Origin: CAZGTQ01 sp964528575
GTDB taxonomy: Bacteria; Planctomycetota; UBA1135; GCA-002686595
Direction of reading: 5' to 3'
Assembly: GCA_964528575.1 (NCBI GenBank)
Contig: CAZGTQ010000097.1
Location: forward strand, 1-38,830
Length of the DNA stretch: 38,830 nucleotides
Part shown: positions 7,335 to 15,329 of the stretch, piece by piece
Numbering within the stretch: the stretch's first letter is position 1
Layout: every line of letters starts with the position of its first letter
Translations under genes and position numbers: made by a program
Notes under the pieces: model-generated
What the model saw: the letters and a program-made list of their open reading frames with translations, nothing else
What the model was told of the DNA's origin: nothing
Databases searched by the model: none

Positions 7335-7708
7335 GCGAGCGCGCCGAGGCCGGCGGAGCGCGCGCAGCGCTGGAGCGCGCGTGCGCCGCTCTGCGCTCGG
7401 TGCTCGCGCGCCTCGACGACGAGGATCCTGCCGCGCGCGGCGCCGCCAAGGCGCTCGCCGCCGCCGGTGCCGAGCTCGAGCGCGCCGGCGAGCTCGCCGA
7501 GGCGCTCGGCGAGGACGAGCGCGCCGCGCTGCGCCCGGACTGGACCGAGGCGCTGCGGCTCAACGCGATCGCGACCGCCGTTGCGCGGCGCGAGCTCGCG
7601 AGCCTCGCCGCCACGCTCGACGCGGCGCGGCACTCCCGCCGCGCCGTCGCTTCCTACTCGGGCTCTCCCGCCGCCGGCACCGGCCGCTCGTGCGACGTCG
7701 CGGGATGA
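7331..7708 (+). CDS. Small helical protein, probable FliT/FlgN-like chaperone
   Basis: The protein has 125 residues, is almost entirely Ala/Leu/Arg/Glu-rich helix, and has no membrane span or signal peptide. Its ATG overlaps the fliS TGA by four bases (ATGA at 7331-7334), so it is translated with fliS. In many bacteria the gene after fliS is fliT, whose product chaperones FliD; FlgN is another small helical chaperone. The C-terminal tail (SRRAVASYSGSP) recalls the flexible tails of those chaperones. Sequence similarity alone is too weak to name it, so the call rests on size, helicity and position. The reading frame also has typical local codon use. Confidence 0.7.
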   Translation: MSERAEAGGARAALERACAALRSVLARLDDEDPAARGAAKALAAAGAELERAGELAEALGEDERAALRPDWTEALRLNAIATAVARRELASLAATLDAARHSRRAVASYSGSPAAGTGRSCDVAG

Positions 7709-7719
7709 GCGGACCCTGA

Positions 7720-7725
7720 TATCGT
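7720..7725 (+). promoter_or_regulatory. Possible -10 box for a leaderless transcript
   Basis: TATCGT, inside CCTGATATCGTCACAG, ends nine bases before the ATG at 7735, and no Shine-Dalgarno sequence fits between. A transcript started from it would begin at or very near the ATG. The same nine-base spacing is seen for TAGACT and the ATG at 8840. No good -35 was found. Confidence 0.35.
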
Positions 7726-7734
7726 CACAGCGCC

Positions 7735-8814
7735 ATGTCCTTCGTCTACGTCGCCTTCCACGCAGCGCTCCTGCTCTGCGACCTCGCCGCGATCGTCGCC
7801 TGGCGCAGGATGCCGAGCCTGTTCGCGTGGTTGACCGGCTGCACCGTGATCGGCGCGGTCGCGCTCGTGCTCGCGGGCGGGCTCGCCCAGGCGGCGGACT
7901 GGTCGCGGCTCGACATGTTCGGGCTGTACGCGCACGCCTTCTTCGGCCACGGCCTCTTGCTCGCGGTAGCGGGCGCGCAGACGCTCGACCGCGGCGCGTG
8001 GATCCCGGGGCTGACGGCGCTCGGGCTCGTCCTCGTCGGCGTCGACGCGTTCTTCGTCGAGCCGCGTTGGCTCGAGGTGACCGAGCACCGGATCGAGAGC
8101 GAGAAGGTGCGCGAGCGCGTGCGCATCGTCGTGCTCGCCGACCTGCAGACCGACGACCCGGGCGAGTGGGAGCGCAGCGTCCTCGCGCGCGCGGCCGAGT
8201 TGCGCCCCGACCTCGTGCTCCTGCCGGGCGACTACGTGCAACTGCGCGAGGGGAAGGACGAGCCGACGCCCGAGCGTCTCGCGCTCGAGGCGGAGCTGCG
8301 CGCGCTGCTCGACGAGAGCGGCCTGCTCGAGGCCCCGCTCGGCGTGCTCGCGGTCGGCGGCAACGTCGACCCCCCGGGCTGGCCGCGGATCTTCGCCGGC
8401 ACCGCGGTCAGCGCCTACGAGACGACGCGCAGCGTCTCGCGCGGCGCGGTGCAGGTGACGGCGCTCGACTTCGGCGACTCGTTCGACGCCGAGCTCGTCG
8501 TCCCGCCGACGCGCGATCTGCACGTCGTCTTCGGCCACGGCCCCGACTTCGCGCTCTCCGACCAGGTCGAGGCCGACGTCCTGATCGCCGGCCATTGCCA
8601 TGGCGGCCAGGTGCGCATCCCGTTCCTCGGCCCGCCGATCAAGCTGTCGGCGATCCCGCGCAAATGGACCGACGGCCTGCACGAGATCCGGCCGGGCACG
8701 TGGCTCTCGGTCTCGCGCGGCATCGGCGTCGAACGCGGCTACGCGCCGCCGCTGCGCTTCTTGTGCCGCCCGCAGCTCGTCGTGATCGACGTGGTGCCGG
8801 CGGGACGCCCGTAG
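7735..8814 (+). CDS. Membrane-anchored calcineurin-like metallophosphoesterase with altered metal ligands
   Basis: The protein has 359 residues. About three to four hydrophobic helices fill residues 1-115. A cytoplasm-or-periplasm-facing metallophosphoesterase domain follows, with motifs in the usual order: VLADLQ (D136), LPGDY (D166), GGNVD (N210), FGHGPD (H268) and AGHCHGGQ (H287 and H289). Two canonical ligands differ: the first motif D-x-H is D-x-Q (Q138), and GNH(D/E) is GNVD, lacking the catalytic His. The C-terminal part (GIGVERGYAPPLRFLCRPQLVVIDV) matches YkuE-type enzymes. Substrate is unknown; YkuE-like proteins act on phospholipid or nucleotide phosphoesters. The changes may alter the metal centre or reduce activity. 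It begins a non-flagellar block. Confidence 0.88.
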   Translation: MSFVYVAFHAALLLCDLAAIVAWRRMPSLFAWLTGCTVIGAVALVLAGGLAQAADWSRLDMFGLYAHAFFGHGLLLAVAGAQTLDRGAWIPGLTALGLVLVGVDAFFVEPRWLEVTEHRIESEKVRERVRIVVLADLQTDDPGEWERSVLARAAELRPDLVLLPGDYVQLREGKDEPTPERLALEAELRALLDESGLLEAPLGVLAVGGNVDPPGWPRIFAGTAVSAYETTRSVSRGAVQVTALDFGDSFDAELVVPPTRDLHVVFGHGPDFALSDQVEADVLIAGHCHGGQVRIPFLGPPIKLSAIPRKWTDGLHEIRPGTWLSVSRGIGVERGYAPPLRFLCRPQLVVIDVVPAGRP

Positions 8815-8824
8815 CGGAGCCTGC

Positions 8825-8830
8825 TAGACT
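8825..8830 (+). promoter_or_regulatory. Possible -10 box for a leaderless transcript
   Basis: TAGACT matches TATAAT at four of six bases and ends nine bases before the ATG at 8840. There is no ribosome site between them. At -35 the sequence GGGACG shares only GAC with TTGACA. Location inside a 25-base gap between genes supports a promoter at the start codon. Confidence 0.4.
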
Positions 8831-8839
8831 CGGGCGCCC

Positions 8840-9631
8840 ATGCGCGCCCTGGTCGCGATCCGGCTCTCGATCTTGCTGTCGTGTCTGTCCGCGCCGCTCA
8901 TCCGCGCGGACGATCCGTTCGACGTCCTCGACGACGATGCCTACGAGGTGCGAACGGCGGTGCTGCGGCTCCTGCTCGACGGCCAGGATCCCGAGGAGAC
9001 CGTGCGCGCGGTGCTCGCCGCGTGGAAGCGCGCGGAGAAGGAGTGGAAGCGGCTCCACGCGCGGTTGACGGAGATGAACGAGGGGCGCGGGAAGTTCGAG
9101 CGGAACGACCCGCTGTCGGGCGAGCGGGTCCGCACGTTCACGTTCCAGCCGTCGTACACGGCCCGCTTGCTCGAGGCGATGGGGCACCTGCCGGACGGCC
9201 GGATCGAGACGGCGCTCGTGCGCGTGCTGAAGAGCTCGCCGAACGACCTACCGGGCGTGCTCGGCGTGGCCGCCGCGAAGGCCGCGTGCACGTTGGGCAC
9301 GCGCAAGAGCGTCGGCGCGCTCGTCGACTTCCAGCAGCGTCTGGGCGAGGCGCTGGAGGAGGGCAAGGTGTCCGTGCGCTATCCGCGCGAGGGTCCGATG
9401 CTGGCGATGGACATCTGGCCGGCGATGTCGAAGGAGCCGGACCACCACCATCTCGCCGCGATCGCGGAGGAGCTCTCGGCCCTCGCGAATCGGCGCAACC
9501 TCGGCCCGGCGCCCACGTCGCTCGCGGCGTGGGAGGACTGGTTCGACGAGCACGAGGACGCGTTCGGCGAGTCGCCGGGGAAGCTCGCGGAGCCGGTGCG
9601 CGTGGAGCCGGCCGAGGACGACGGCGAGTAG
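8840..9631 (+). CDS. Secreted protein with HEAT-like helical repeats, function unknown
   Basis: The protein has 263 residues and a likely signal peptide (about 1-23, ending LSAPLIRADD). The body is helical, with segments such as LLEAMGHLPDGRIETALVRVL and VLGVAAAKAACTLGTRKSVGALVDF that read like two HEAT-type helix pairs. The tail is acidic (EPAEDDGE). HEAT-like repeats usually serve as binding scaffolds; no catalytic motif is visible. It is followed after 12 bases by another secreted protein, probably in one transcript. I do not recognise a named family. Confidence 0.8.
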   Translation: MRALVAIRLSILLSCLSAPLIRADDPFDVLDDDAYEVRTAVLRLLLDGQDPEETVRAVLAAWKRAEKEWKRLHARLTEMNEGRGKFERNDPLSGERVRTFTFQPSYTARLLEAMGHLPDGRIETALVRVLKSSPNDLPGVLGVAAAKAACTLGTRKSVGALVDFQQRLGEALEEGKVSVRYPREGPMLAMDIWPAMSKEPDHHHLAAIAEELSALANRRNLGPAPTSLAAWEDWFDEHEDAFGESPGKLAEPVRVEPAEDDGE

Positions 9632-9643
9632 GAAGGGTCGACC

Positions 9644-11998
9644 GTGCACGTCGCCGCGCTACTCGCTCTCGCGCTCGCGCCGTCGCCGGACGAGCTCGTC
9701 GTGCTCGACCCCGACGGCGAGCCGCGCGCCGGCACGCCGGTGTGGATCCTGGACGAGGGCGCAGTCGGCGGCTGGATGGTCGAGCGCCCCGCCGTCGCGG
9801 CGGACCGCTGGCTCGCCGAGCGTGAGATCGACGCGTGGAGCGACGAGAACGGCCGCGTCGCGCTGCCGGATTCGGCGCGGCCGCTGCTCTGCGTCGCGTC
9901 CGACGGCGAGCTCCGCGGCTCGGTGTGGGTGACGAGCCGCGCGGACGAGGCGGTCGGGCTGCGTCTCGCGCTCGCTCCGAGGTTCGTCGTCGAGGTGCGC
10001 GACGTCGAGGGCCGACCGATCGCGGACGCGCTCGTCGCGCTCGAAGCGTGGAGCGGCGGCTTCCCGCTCGTCGCGCAGCCGGCGGGGCGCACCGACGGCG
10101 AAGGGCGCGCGGAAGTGCGGCAGTTCGCGCCTTGGCTGCGCTCGACGGGCGTCGTGGATTGGAGCGTCGTCCTCGCCGACGCGTTCGTGCCCACGCGCAT
10201 CGGCGTCGCTTACCGACCCGATCCGCCGCCGAGCACGCCGCTCGTGCTCGAGACGCCGCCGCTGGGCTCGGTCCGCTTGTGCTTCGTCGAAGAGGGCGGA
10301 GCTCCGCGCGCGCCGGACGCTTCCGTCGAGGTCTCTTCGAGTGGTCTCTCGCGCGCACCGCGGTGGATCGACGAGCCGGGGCCCGACCTTCGGCTGGGGC
10401 ACGTCGCGCTCGGCACCACGCTCGTCGTGACGCTGTACGGCGAGCTGGGGCCGAGCGAGCCCACGCACGTCGTCGGGCCGAGCGAGCCGGCCGAGGAGGT
10501 CGTGGCGTCGATCGTCGTGCGGTCGCCGCGCGCGCAACAGCCGACGCTCGGCACGGGCGAGATCCTGCTGGCGGGGCGCGCGCTCGATCCCGACGGACGG
10601 CCGCTCGCGGGGGAGGAGCTCGAGATCGAGCTCGCGTGGGCCGAGACCTGGGGCCGCCTGCCGTTGCAGACGGACGCCGAGGGCCGGTTCCAGCACGTGA
10701 TCGGGACCGCAAACGGGAGCCCGACGGCGCCGATCGAGGGCCGCCTCGTGCTCACGCGGTCGGATCGGCGCGGGCTCCAGGCCGAGCTGCGCATCGAGAC
10801 GCTGCCGCAGAACGGGATCGTCGAGCTCGGCGCCGTGCGCTTCGCGCGCCTACCGGGGATCGTCGCCGGCCGCGTGGTCGATGCCGAGCACGCGCCGGTC
10901 GCGGGCGCGCGGATCGAGCTCGCCGAGATCGCTCCGACCGCTCGCGTGCTGCACGACCCGGGCATCACGAGCTTCGCGAGCGGTCGCTTCGAGGTGCTGA
11001 GGTACGAGAGCCGCATGATCGGCGTCCAGCCCGAGCTGCAGGTACGCGCGGTGAGCACGGACGCCGGGCTCTCGCGGTGGACGGCGTTCGAGCGCGGCCG
11101 CACCGACGTCGTCCTGCGGCTGGAACCGCCGGCTTGGATCGAGGGCGAGCTCGCGCTCCCCAGCGGCGTCGAGCCGTCCGACGTCCGCTTGGAGGTCGTC
11201 GAGCAAGGCGCCGCGCCGGCCGGCAGCGACGCGGCGGCGAGCCCGAGCGACGACGGCCGCTTCCGGGTCGGCCCGGTTTCGCCGGGCCCGGCAGACCTCT
11301 ACGTCTGGCTCGACCCGAGGCACGGGTCGGACGTCGGCCTGGTCGCCGTTCGCGCGATTGCCGCCGGCGGAGCGGCGGACTCGCGCCTCGCTCCGCTCGA
11401 CGTGCGCGGCGCGCTCCGCGCGTACGAGCTGCACGTGCTCGCTCCGGACGGCAGCCCCGCGGCGAGCCCCCGTCTCGTCTACGAGCACCTCGGCCGCGCC
11501 GTCTTCGTCCCGTACGTCGGCTCGGCCGGCCGCCGCGCTTTCCGCCTCGTCGCGCCGCCGCCGCCGCTCGTCGTGCGCATCGACGCGAGCGGCATGCGCT
11601 CCAAGAGCGCCCCTCTCGAGCCCGGCGTGACGAGCGTGCGCCTCGAGCCCGGCTTGCGCGTGCGCGTCGTCGTCTCGAACCCGCCGGAGCTCGGCGAGCA
11701 CGGCTTGCTCGCCGTCACGCTGACGTCGAAGGCCCGCCATCCTCTGCCGCACGTCGAGCTCGACCTCTCTTCGAGCGGCACGGCCGTGGCGACTCTGCCG
11801 ATGCCCGGCTCGTGGCAGCTCATGTTCCAGCGCAGGGACCGCGTTCCGACCGGCAACGGCTCGACCGAATGGCTCGGCGCCGCCGCGTGGCACTTCCGCC
11901 CGACGATCGAGGTCGCCGACGTCGCGGACGAACAGTCGTTCACGATCGAGCTCGACGCGCAGACGCGCGCGAAGCTGGAGCAGAGCGCGCGGCGCTGA
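9644..11998 (+). CDS. Large secreted protein with carboxypeptidase-regulatory-like domains
   Basis: The protein has 784 residues and starts at GTG; AGGAAGG at 9631-9637 supports that start. A short hydrophobic N-terminus (HVAALLALALAPS) looks like a minimal signal peptide. Repeated beta-sandwich modules carry the typical G-x-V-D-x-x-G-x-P-V-x-G-A pattern: residues about 310 (LAGRALDPDGRPLAGEEL) and about 404 (VAGRVVDAEHAPVAGARIEL), with more divergent copies earlier. These transthyretin-like folds are structural or carbohydrate/protein binding and have no active site. Such proteins are abundant in planctomycetes. Nothing ties it to the flagellum except position. Confidence 0.85.
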   Translation: MHVAALLALALAPSPDELVVLDPDGEPRAGTPVWILDEGAVGGWMVERPAVAADRWLAEREIDAWSDENGRVALPDSARPLLCVASDGELRGSVWVTSRADEAVGLRLALAPRFVVEVRDVEGRPIADALVALEAWSGGFPLVAQPAGRTDGEGRAEVRQFAPWLRSTGVVDWSVVLADAFVPTRIGVAYRPDPPPSTPLVLETPPLGSVRLCFVEEGGAPRAPDASVEVSSSGLSRAPRWIDEPGPDLRLGHVALGTTLVVTLYGELGPSEPTHVVGPSEPAEEVVASIVVRSPRAQQPTLGTGEILLAGRALDPDGRPLAGEELEIELAWAETWGRLPLQTDAEGRFQHVIGTANGSPTAPIEGRLVLTRSDRRGLQAELRIETLPQNGIVELGAVRFARLPGIVAGRVVDAEHAPVAGARIELAEIAPTARVLHDPGITSFASGRFEVLRYESRMIGVQPELQVRAVSTDAGLSRWTAFERGRTDVVLRLEPPAWIEGELALPSGVEPSDVRLEVVEQGAAPAGSDAAASPSDDGRFRVGPVSPGPADLYVWLDPRHGSDVGLVAVRAIAAGGAADSRLAPLDVRGALRAYELHVLAPDGSPAASPRLVYEHLGRAVFVPYVGSAGRRAFRLVAPPPPLVVRIDASGMRSKSAPLEPGVTSVRLEPGLRVRVVVSNPPELGEHGLLAVTLTSKARHPLPHVELDLSSSGTAVATLPMPGSWQLMFQRRDRVPTGNGSTEWLGAAAWHFRPTIEVADVADEQSFTIELDAQTRAKLEQSARR

Positions 11999-12064
11999 CC
12001 CGCCGGCCAGGCTGGAGCGCCGCTCCATTCGCCGCTACCGTCGGCCGTCGACGCAGGTCTCCCT

Positions 12065-13024
12065 GTGCCGATGAAGCCCTTCGAAGTCGTCGACGTGACC
12101 GATTGGCCGTCGGTTGGGGGCGAGCCGATGGGCTCCAAGCGCAAGGTCTGGCTGAGCGACCCCGACGGCGGACGAGGGCTGTTCAAGGCGCCTCGTGAGA
12201 CCAGTGGTGACGACTGGGCCGAGAAGATCACGGCGGAGCTCGGCGCTGCGATCGGACCTCCGTGTCCGCGCGTCGAGCTTGCGCGTGTGGGGGTGCAGCG
12301 CGGTTCGATCACCCGCAGTTTCTTACCGAACACGGCCAGCGGAGCGGTCCGGCTCGTGCACGGCAACGAAATCCTTTGGAAGCTGAATCCGAGCTATCCG
12401 AAGGCCGAACGCCGTCGCGTTCGCCAGCACACGGTCGACGCGGTCATGGACTGCCTCGAAACCTACCCGGTCCAGCCTCCCGACGGGCGCCATCGGCACT
12501 CGGACGGACATGTGCTGACCGCGTGCGACTGCTTCGCCGGGTATCTCGCCTTCGACGCTTGGATCGGCAATCAGGACCGACACCACGAGAACTGGGGAGT
12601 CTTGCTCGTGCCGTTGTTCGAGCTCAGTCATGAGCGGTTGCTCAGCCTGCGTCTCGCCCCGAGCTTCGATCACGCCGCGAGCCTGGGCCAGGTCCTGGCG
12701 GACGAGGAACGCTCCGGCCGGCTCGATGCTCGCGACAGCGGCTACGCGATTGGGACGTGGGCACGAAAGGCCTGCTCGCACCTGTACGTCTCCCCGGAGG
12801 GCCGGCGGCCCGCCACGACGTTCGCCGCCTTCGAGCACGCCGCTCACCGCTATCCGGCGGCCGCCGAGTTCTGGCGCCAGCGCATCGCAAACGTGAAGAT
12901 GGCGGACGTCGAAGCGATCGTGCGAAGCGTCCCCGAAGAGCGGATGAGCGAGCTGGCGCGCCGCTTCGCGATCCGCCTCCTGGAAACCGACTGCGGAATT
13001 CTGCAAGCCCCCGACCTCCGATGA
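12065..13024 (+). CDS. HipA-like (phosphoinositide-kinase fold) protein kinase
   Basis: The product has 319 residues. The kinase features can be followed: a candidate ATP-binding Lys in GLFKAPR (K41), a Glu-containing helix (DDWAEKITAELG), the catalytic segment GNQDRHHENW (D171, N176) and a DFG-like metal motif SFDHAASLG (D202). This matches HipA-C/CtkA-like kinases, shorter than E. coli HipA and without its N-terminal subdomain 1. HipA phosphorylates glutamyl-tRNA synthetase; the target here is unknown. GTG at 12065 has an AGG eight bases upstream; ATG at 12071 is an alternative. It overlaps the next gene by ATGA. No HipB-like repressor is encoded beside it, which is odd for a standard hipBA locus. 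Confidence 0.85.
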   Translation: MPMKPFEVVDVTDWPSVGGEPMGSKRKVWLSDPDGGRGLFKAPRETSGDDWAEKITAELGAAIGPPCPRVELARVGVQRGSITRSFLPNTASGAVRLVHGNEILWKLNPSYPKAERRRVRQHTVDAVMDCLETYPVQPPDGRHRHSDGHVLTACDCFAGYLAFDAWIGNQDRHHENWGVLLVPLFELSHERLLSLRLAPSFDHAASLGQVLADEERSGRLDARDSGYAIGTWARKACSHLYVSPEGRRPATTFAAFEHAAHRYPAAAEFWRQRIANVKMADVEAIVRSVPEERMSELARRFAIRLLETDCGILQAPDLR

Positions 13025-13812
13025 CTCTGCTCCATCGCGTCCTGTTCGTCGCTTGGCGCAGCCCGTGGACTCGGCGGATCCACGCCGTGGCCCGCTTGGT
13101 CGAGCTGGAAGACGGCGCGGGCTGGGAGCTCTCCTACGTGCAAGGTGTGCGCGAGGCGTTGAACGAGGGCTTCTGCGCCTTCCTCGAGTTCCCCGCTTTG
13201 GACCAGGTCTATCTGAGCCACGAGCTGTTTCCCCTGTTCCAGAATCGGCTCATGCCGCGGCGTAGGCCCGACTATCGGGAGTTCATCGATCGGCTGGCGC
13301 TCCCCTCGGCGCTCGAGGCGCCCGTTCCGATCCTCGCTCGGAGCGGCGGTCGGCGGGAGACGGACAAGATCGAGGTGTTCGGCTTTCCGAGCTTCGAGCC
13401 GGCCCGCTCGGTCTTCGTCTACTTGTTCTTCCTGCGCGGTGTCCGCCACGTGTCCGGCGCGGAGGAGCGGATCGCCACCCTGACCGAAGGAGAGCGTCTC
13501 GGTCTGCGACCCGAGCCGGACAACCCGGTCAGCTCTCTGGCGATCGTCGTCGACCGTCGCGGTGGCGGAGCGCTCGGCTGGGTGCCGGCGACGCTCCTCG
13601 GCGATCTCGAGCGGGTGCGCTCGCGCGGCAGCTCGCTCCGCGCTTCCGTCGAGCGGCGCAATCCGCATCCGGCACCGGTCCACGAGCGGCTGCTCTGTCG
13701 GCTCGAGGCGACCGCGGTCGCGGGGTTCGAGCCCTTCTCCGGCGCGGACTACTCCCCGATCGCGGCCGCGGCGACACCGGTCCGTCCGACCCGGACCGAG
13801 CTGGTCGCCTGA
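13021..13812 (+). CDS. HIRAN-domain protein paired with the HipA-like kinase
   Basis: The protein has 263 residues and starts at the ATG that overlaps the kinase TGA. Residues 1-130 form a domain with LFVAWRSPWTRRIHAVARL, then FLEFPALDQVY and HELFPLFQNRLMPRRRPDY. Residues about 135-200 fit a HIRAN fold: FFLRGVRHVSGAEERI, GERLGLRPEPDNPVSSLAIVV and a glycine-rich strand LGWVPATLL. HIRAN domains bind single-stranded 3' DNA ends in HLTF-like proteins, or join phage and repair proteins. I recall HIRAN proteins next to HipA-like kinases in other bacteria. The strict coupling suggests a complex or toxin-antitoxin-like pair, possibly sensing damaged or foreign DNA; that is inference. Confidence 0.8.
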   Translation: MTLLHRVLFVAWRSPWTRRIHAVARLVELEDGAGWELSYVQGVREALNEGFCAFLEFPALDQVYLSHELFPLFQNRLMPRRRPDYREFIDRLALPSALEAPVPILARSGGRRETDKIEVFGFPSFEPARSVFVYLFFLRGVRHVSGAEERIATLTEGERLGLRPEPDNPVSSLAIVVDRRGGGALGWVPATLLGDLERVRSRGSSLRASVERRNPHPAPVHERLLCRLEATAVAGFEPFSGADYSPIAAAATPVRPTRTELVA

Positions 13813-13935
13813 GCTCGCGACGGGCGCGCGCGTCGTCGACTTCTGCGGCGTCGAGATTCTCGACGGTTCAAGCGCTGCGGGGTTCCTGGCGATAGGGACA
13901 GCGTCCGACGGGCCCCTCCGTCGCGCTTCGACGCT

Positions 13936-13950
13936 TGGCCGGCGGATTGC
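13936..13950 (+). promoter_or_regulatory. Sigma-54-like promoter before fliO
   Basis: TGGC (13936-13939) and TTGC (13947-13950) have the exact sigma-54 spacing: the -24 GG and -12 GC are separated by ten bases. The match is 9 of 11 defined positions of TGGCACG-N4-TTGC. Transcription would start near 13961, 18 bases before the fliO ATG and just before the AGG ribosome site at 13971. Sigma-54 control of middle flagellar genes is common. Confidence 0.62.
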
Positions 13951-13978
13951 GCCGGCGGCGAAACCCTCCCAGGTCCCG

Positions 13979-14440
13979 ATGGTCCCGATCCTCGCGCTCG
14001 TGAGCGCCGTCCCGCAACTGGGCGGCGACGGACCCGATCTGACGCGCTATGCGCTCGTGTGCGCGTTGCTCGTCGGCGGGATCGTCGCGCTCGGGATCGG
14101 CATGCGGCGCCTGCTCTCCGGATCGCTGCGCGCGCGCGCGGCGAAACGGTCGCTGCGCGTCCTCGACGTGCTGCCGCTCGGGGGGCGCAAGCGGCTCGCG
14201 GTCGTCACGTGCTACGACCGCACGTTCGTGCTCGGGCTCGGGGACCGCGAGATCGCGCTCGTCGCCGAGCTCGACCACGAAGAGGAGCCCGCCATCGAAG
14301 CCGCGCCCGCGCGCGCCACGAGCGCCGCACCCAGCCGCGCCAAGGCGCTCGAGTTCGCCGAGCTCCTGCGCGGCGTGCGCGCGTCCCGCGGCGCGTCGCG
14401 CGAGCCCGAGCGGATGGGACGCGAGGGGGTGCTCGGATGA
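13979..14440 (+). CDS. fliO: Flagellar biosynthesis protein FliO
   Basis: This 153-residue, single-span membrane protein helps assemble the FliP ring of the export gate. It has a hydrophobic helix (YALVCALLVGGIVALGIGMRRLL), then the conserved FliO core (LRVLDVLPLGGRKRLAVVTCYDRTFVLGLGDREIALVAEL), then a flexible Ala/Arg tail. FliO is the least conserved gate gene, but this core and the position before fliP are clear. The ATG at 13979 follows AGG at 13971-13973. Its stop overlaps the fliP ATG in ATGA. It is the first gene behind the sigma-54-like promoter. Confidence 0.92.
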   Translation: MVPILALVSAVPQLGGDGPDLTRYALVCALLVGGIVALGIGMRRLLSGSLRARAAKRSLRVLDVLPLGGRKRLAVVTCYDRTFVLGLGDREIALVAELDHEEEPAIEAAPARATSAAPSRAKALEFAELLRGVRASRGASREPERMGREGVLG

Positions 14441-15312
14441 GCGCGCTCCTGCGCATGCTTGTCGCGCTCCTCGCGCTGCTCGCGCTCGCGCCCGCGACCC
14501 ACGCGCAGGGCCTCGAGCCGGCCGCGCCGCGCGAACCCGTCCAGGCGACGCCCCCAGATGCGGGCGTCGTCACCGGCGTGTCCAGCTCGCCGGACGGCGC
14601 AGCGAGCGCGATCGTCGCGCCCGCTCCGCCGAACGCGCCCGCGCCCGCCGGCGCGGCGGCGCCGCCGAGCGGGCGCGCGTCGACCGCGATCGAGATCGCG
14701 CTCCTGCTCACCGTCCTGTCGGTGCTGCCGGCGCTCTTGATCTCGGTCACGAGCTTCACGCGCATCGTGATCGTGCTGTCGTTCGTCCGCCGCTCGCTCG
14801 CGGTGAACGAGCTGCCGCCGAACCCGGTGATCATCGGGCTCGCGCTGTTCCTCACCGCGTTCGTCATGGGGCCCGTCGCCGAGCGCGTCTACGAGCGCGC
14901 CTACGTGCCGTACACCACCGGCGAGCTCGAGCTCGGCGACGCGAGGGACGTCGCGTGGGGCGAGCTCGCGGGCTTCCTCGTCGCGAACACGCGCGAGGGC
15001 GAGCTCGCGTTCTTCGCCGAGATGGCGGAGGTCGAGGCGGCGCCCGACGCGCCCCTCACCGAGCTGCCCGTGCGCGTGCTCGTCCCCGCGTTCGTGCTGA
15101 GCGAGCTCAAGACCGCGTTCCAGATGGGCTTCCTGCTCTTCCTGCCGTTCCTCGTGATCGACCTCGTCGTGTCGAGCGTCCTCTTGTCGATGGGCATGTT
15201 CATGCTGCCGCCCGTGATGATCTCGACGCCGTTCAAGATCCTCCTGTTCGTGCTCGTCGACGGCTGGCACTTGATCTGCCACTCGCTCGTCACGTCGTTC
15301 TTCAGCGCCTGA
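14437..15312 (+). CDS. fliP: Flagellar export gate protein FliP
   Basis: This core gate subunit has 291 residues; five copies line the export channel. A cleavable signal peptide (residues about 1-23, ending ATHAQG) is normal for FliP. An unusually long Ala/Pro-rich linker follows to about residue 85. The family core then reads ALLLTVLSVLPALLISVTSFTRIVIVLSFVRR, PPNPVIIGLALFLTAFVMGPV, FVLSELKTAFQMGFLLFLPFLVIDLVVSSVLLSMGM and PPVMISTPFKILLFVLVDGW, with all four transmembrane segments. The ATGA overlap with fliO sets the start. FliQ follows after 17 bases. Confidence 0.97.
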   Translation: MSALLRMLVALLALLALAPATHAQGLEPAAPREPVQATPPDAGVVTGVSSSPDGAASAIVAPAPPNAPAPAGAAAPPSGRASTAIEIALLLTVLSVLPALLISVTSFTRIVIVLSFVRRSLAVNELPPNPVIIGLALFLTAFVMGPVAERVYERAYVPYTTGELELGDARDVAWGELAGFLVANTREGELAFFAEMAEVEAAPDAPLTELPVRVLVPAFVLSELKTAFQMGFLLFLPFLVIDLVVSSVLLSMGMFMLPPVMISTPFKILLFVLVDGWHLICHSLVTSFFSA

Positions 15313-15329
15313 CGCGCCCACTTCCACCC

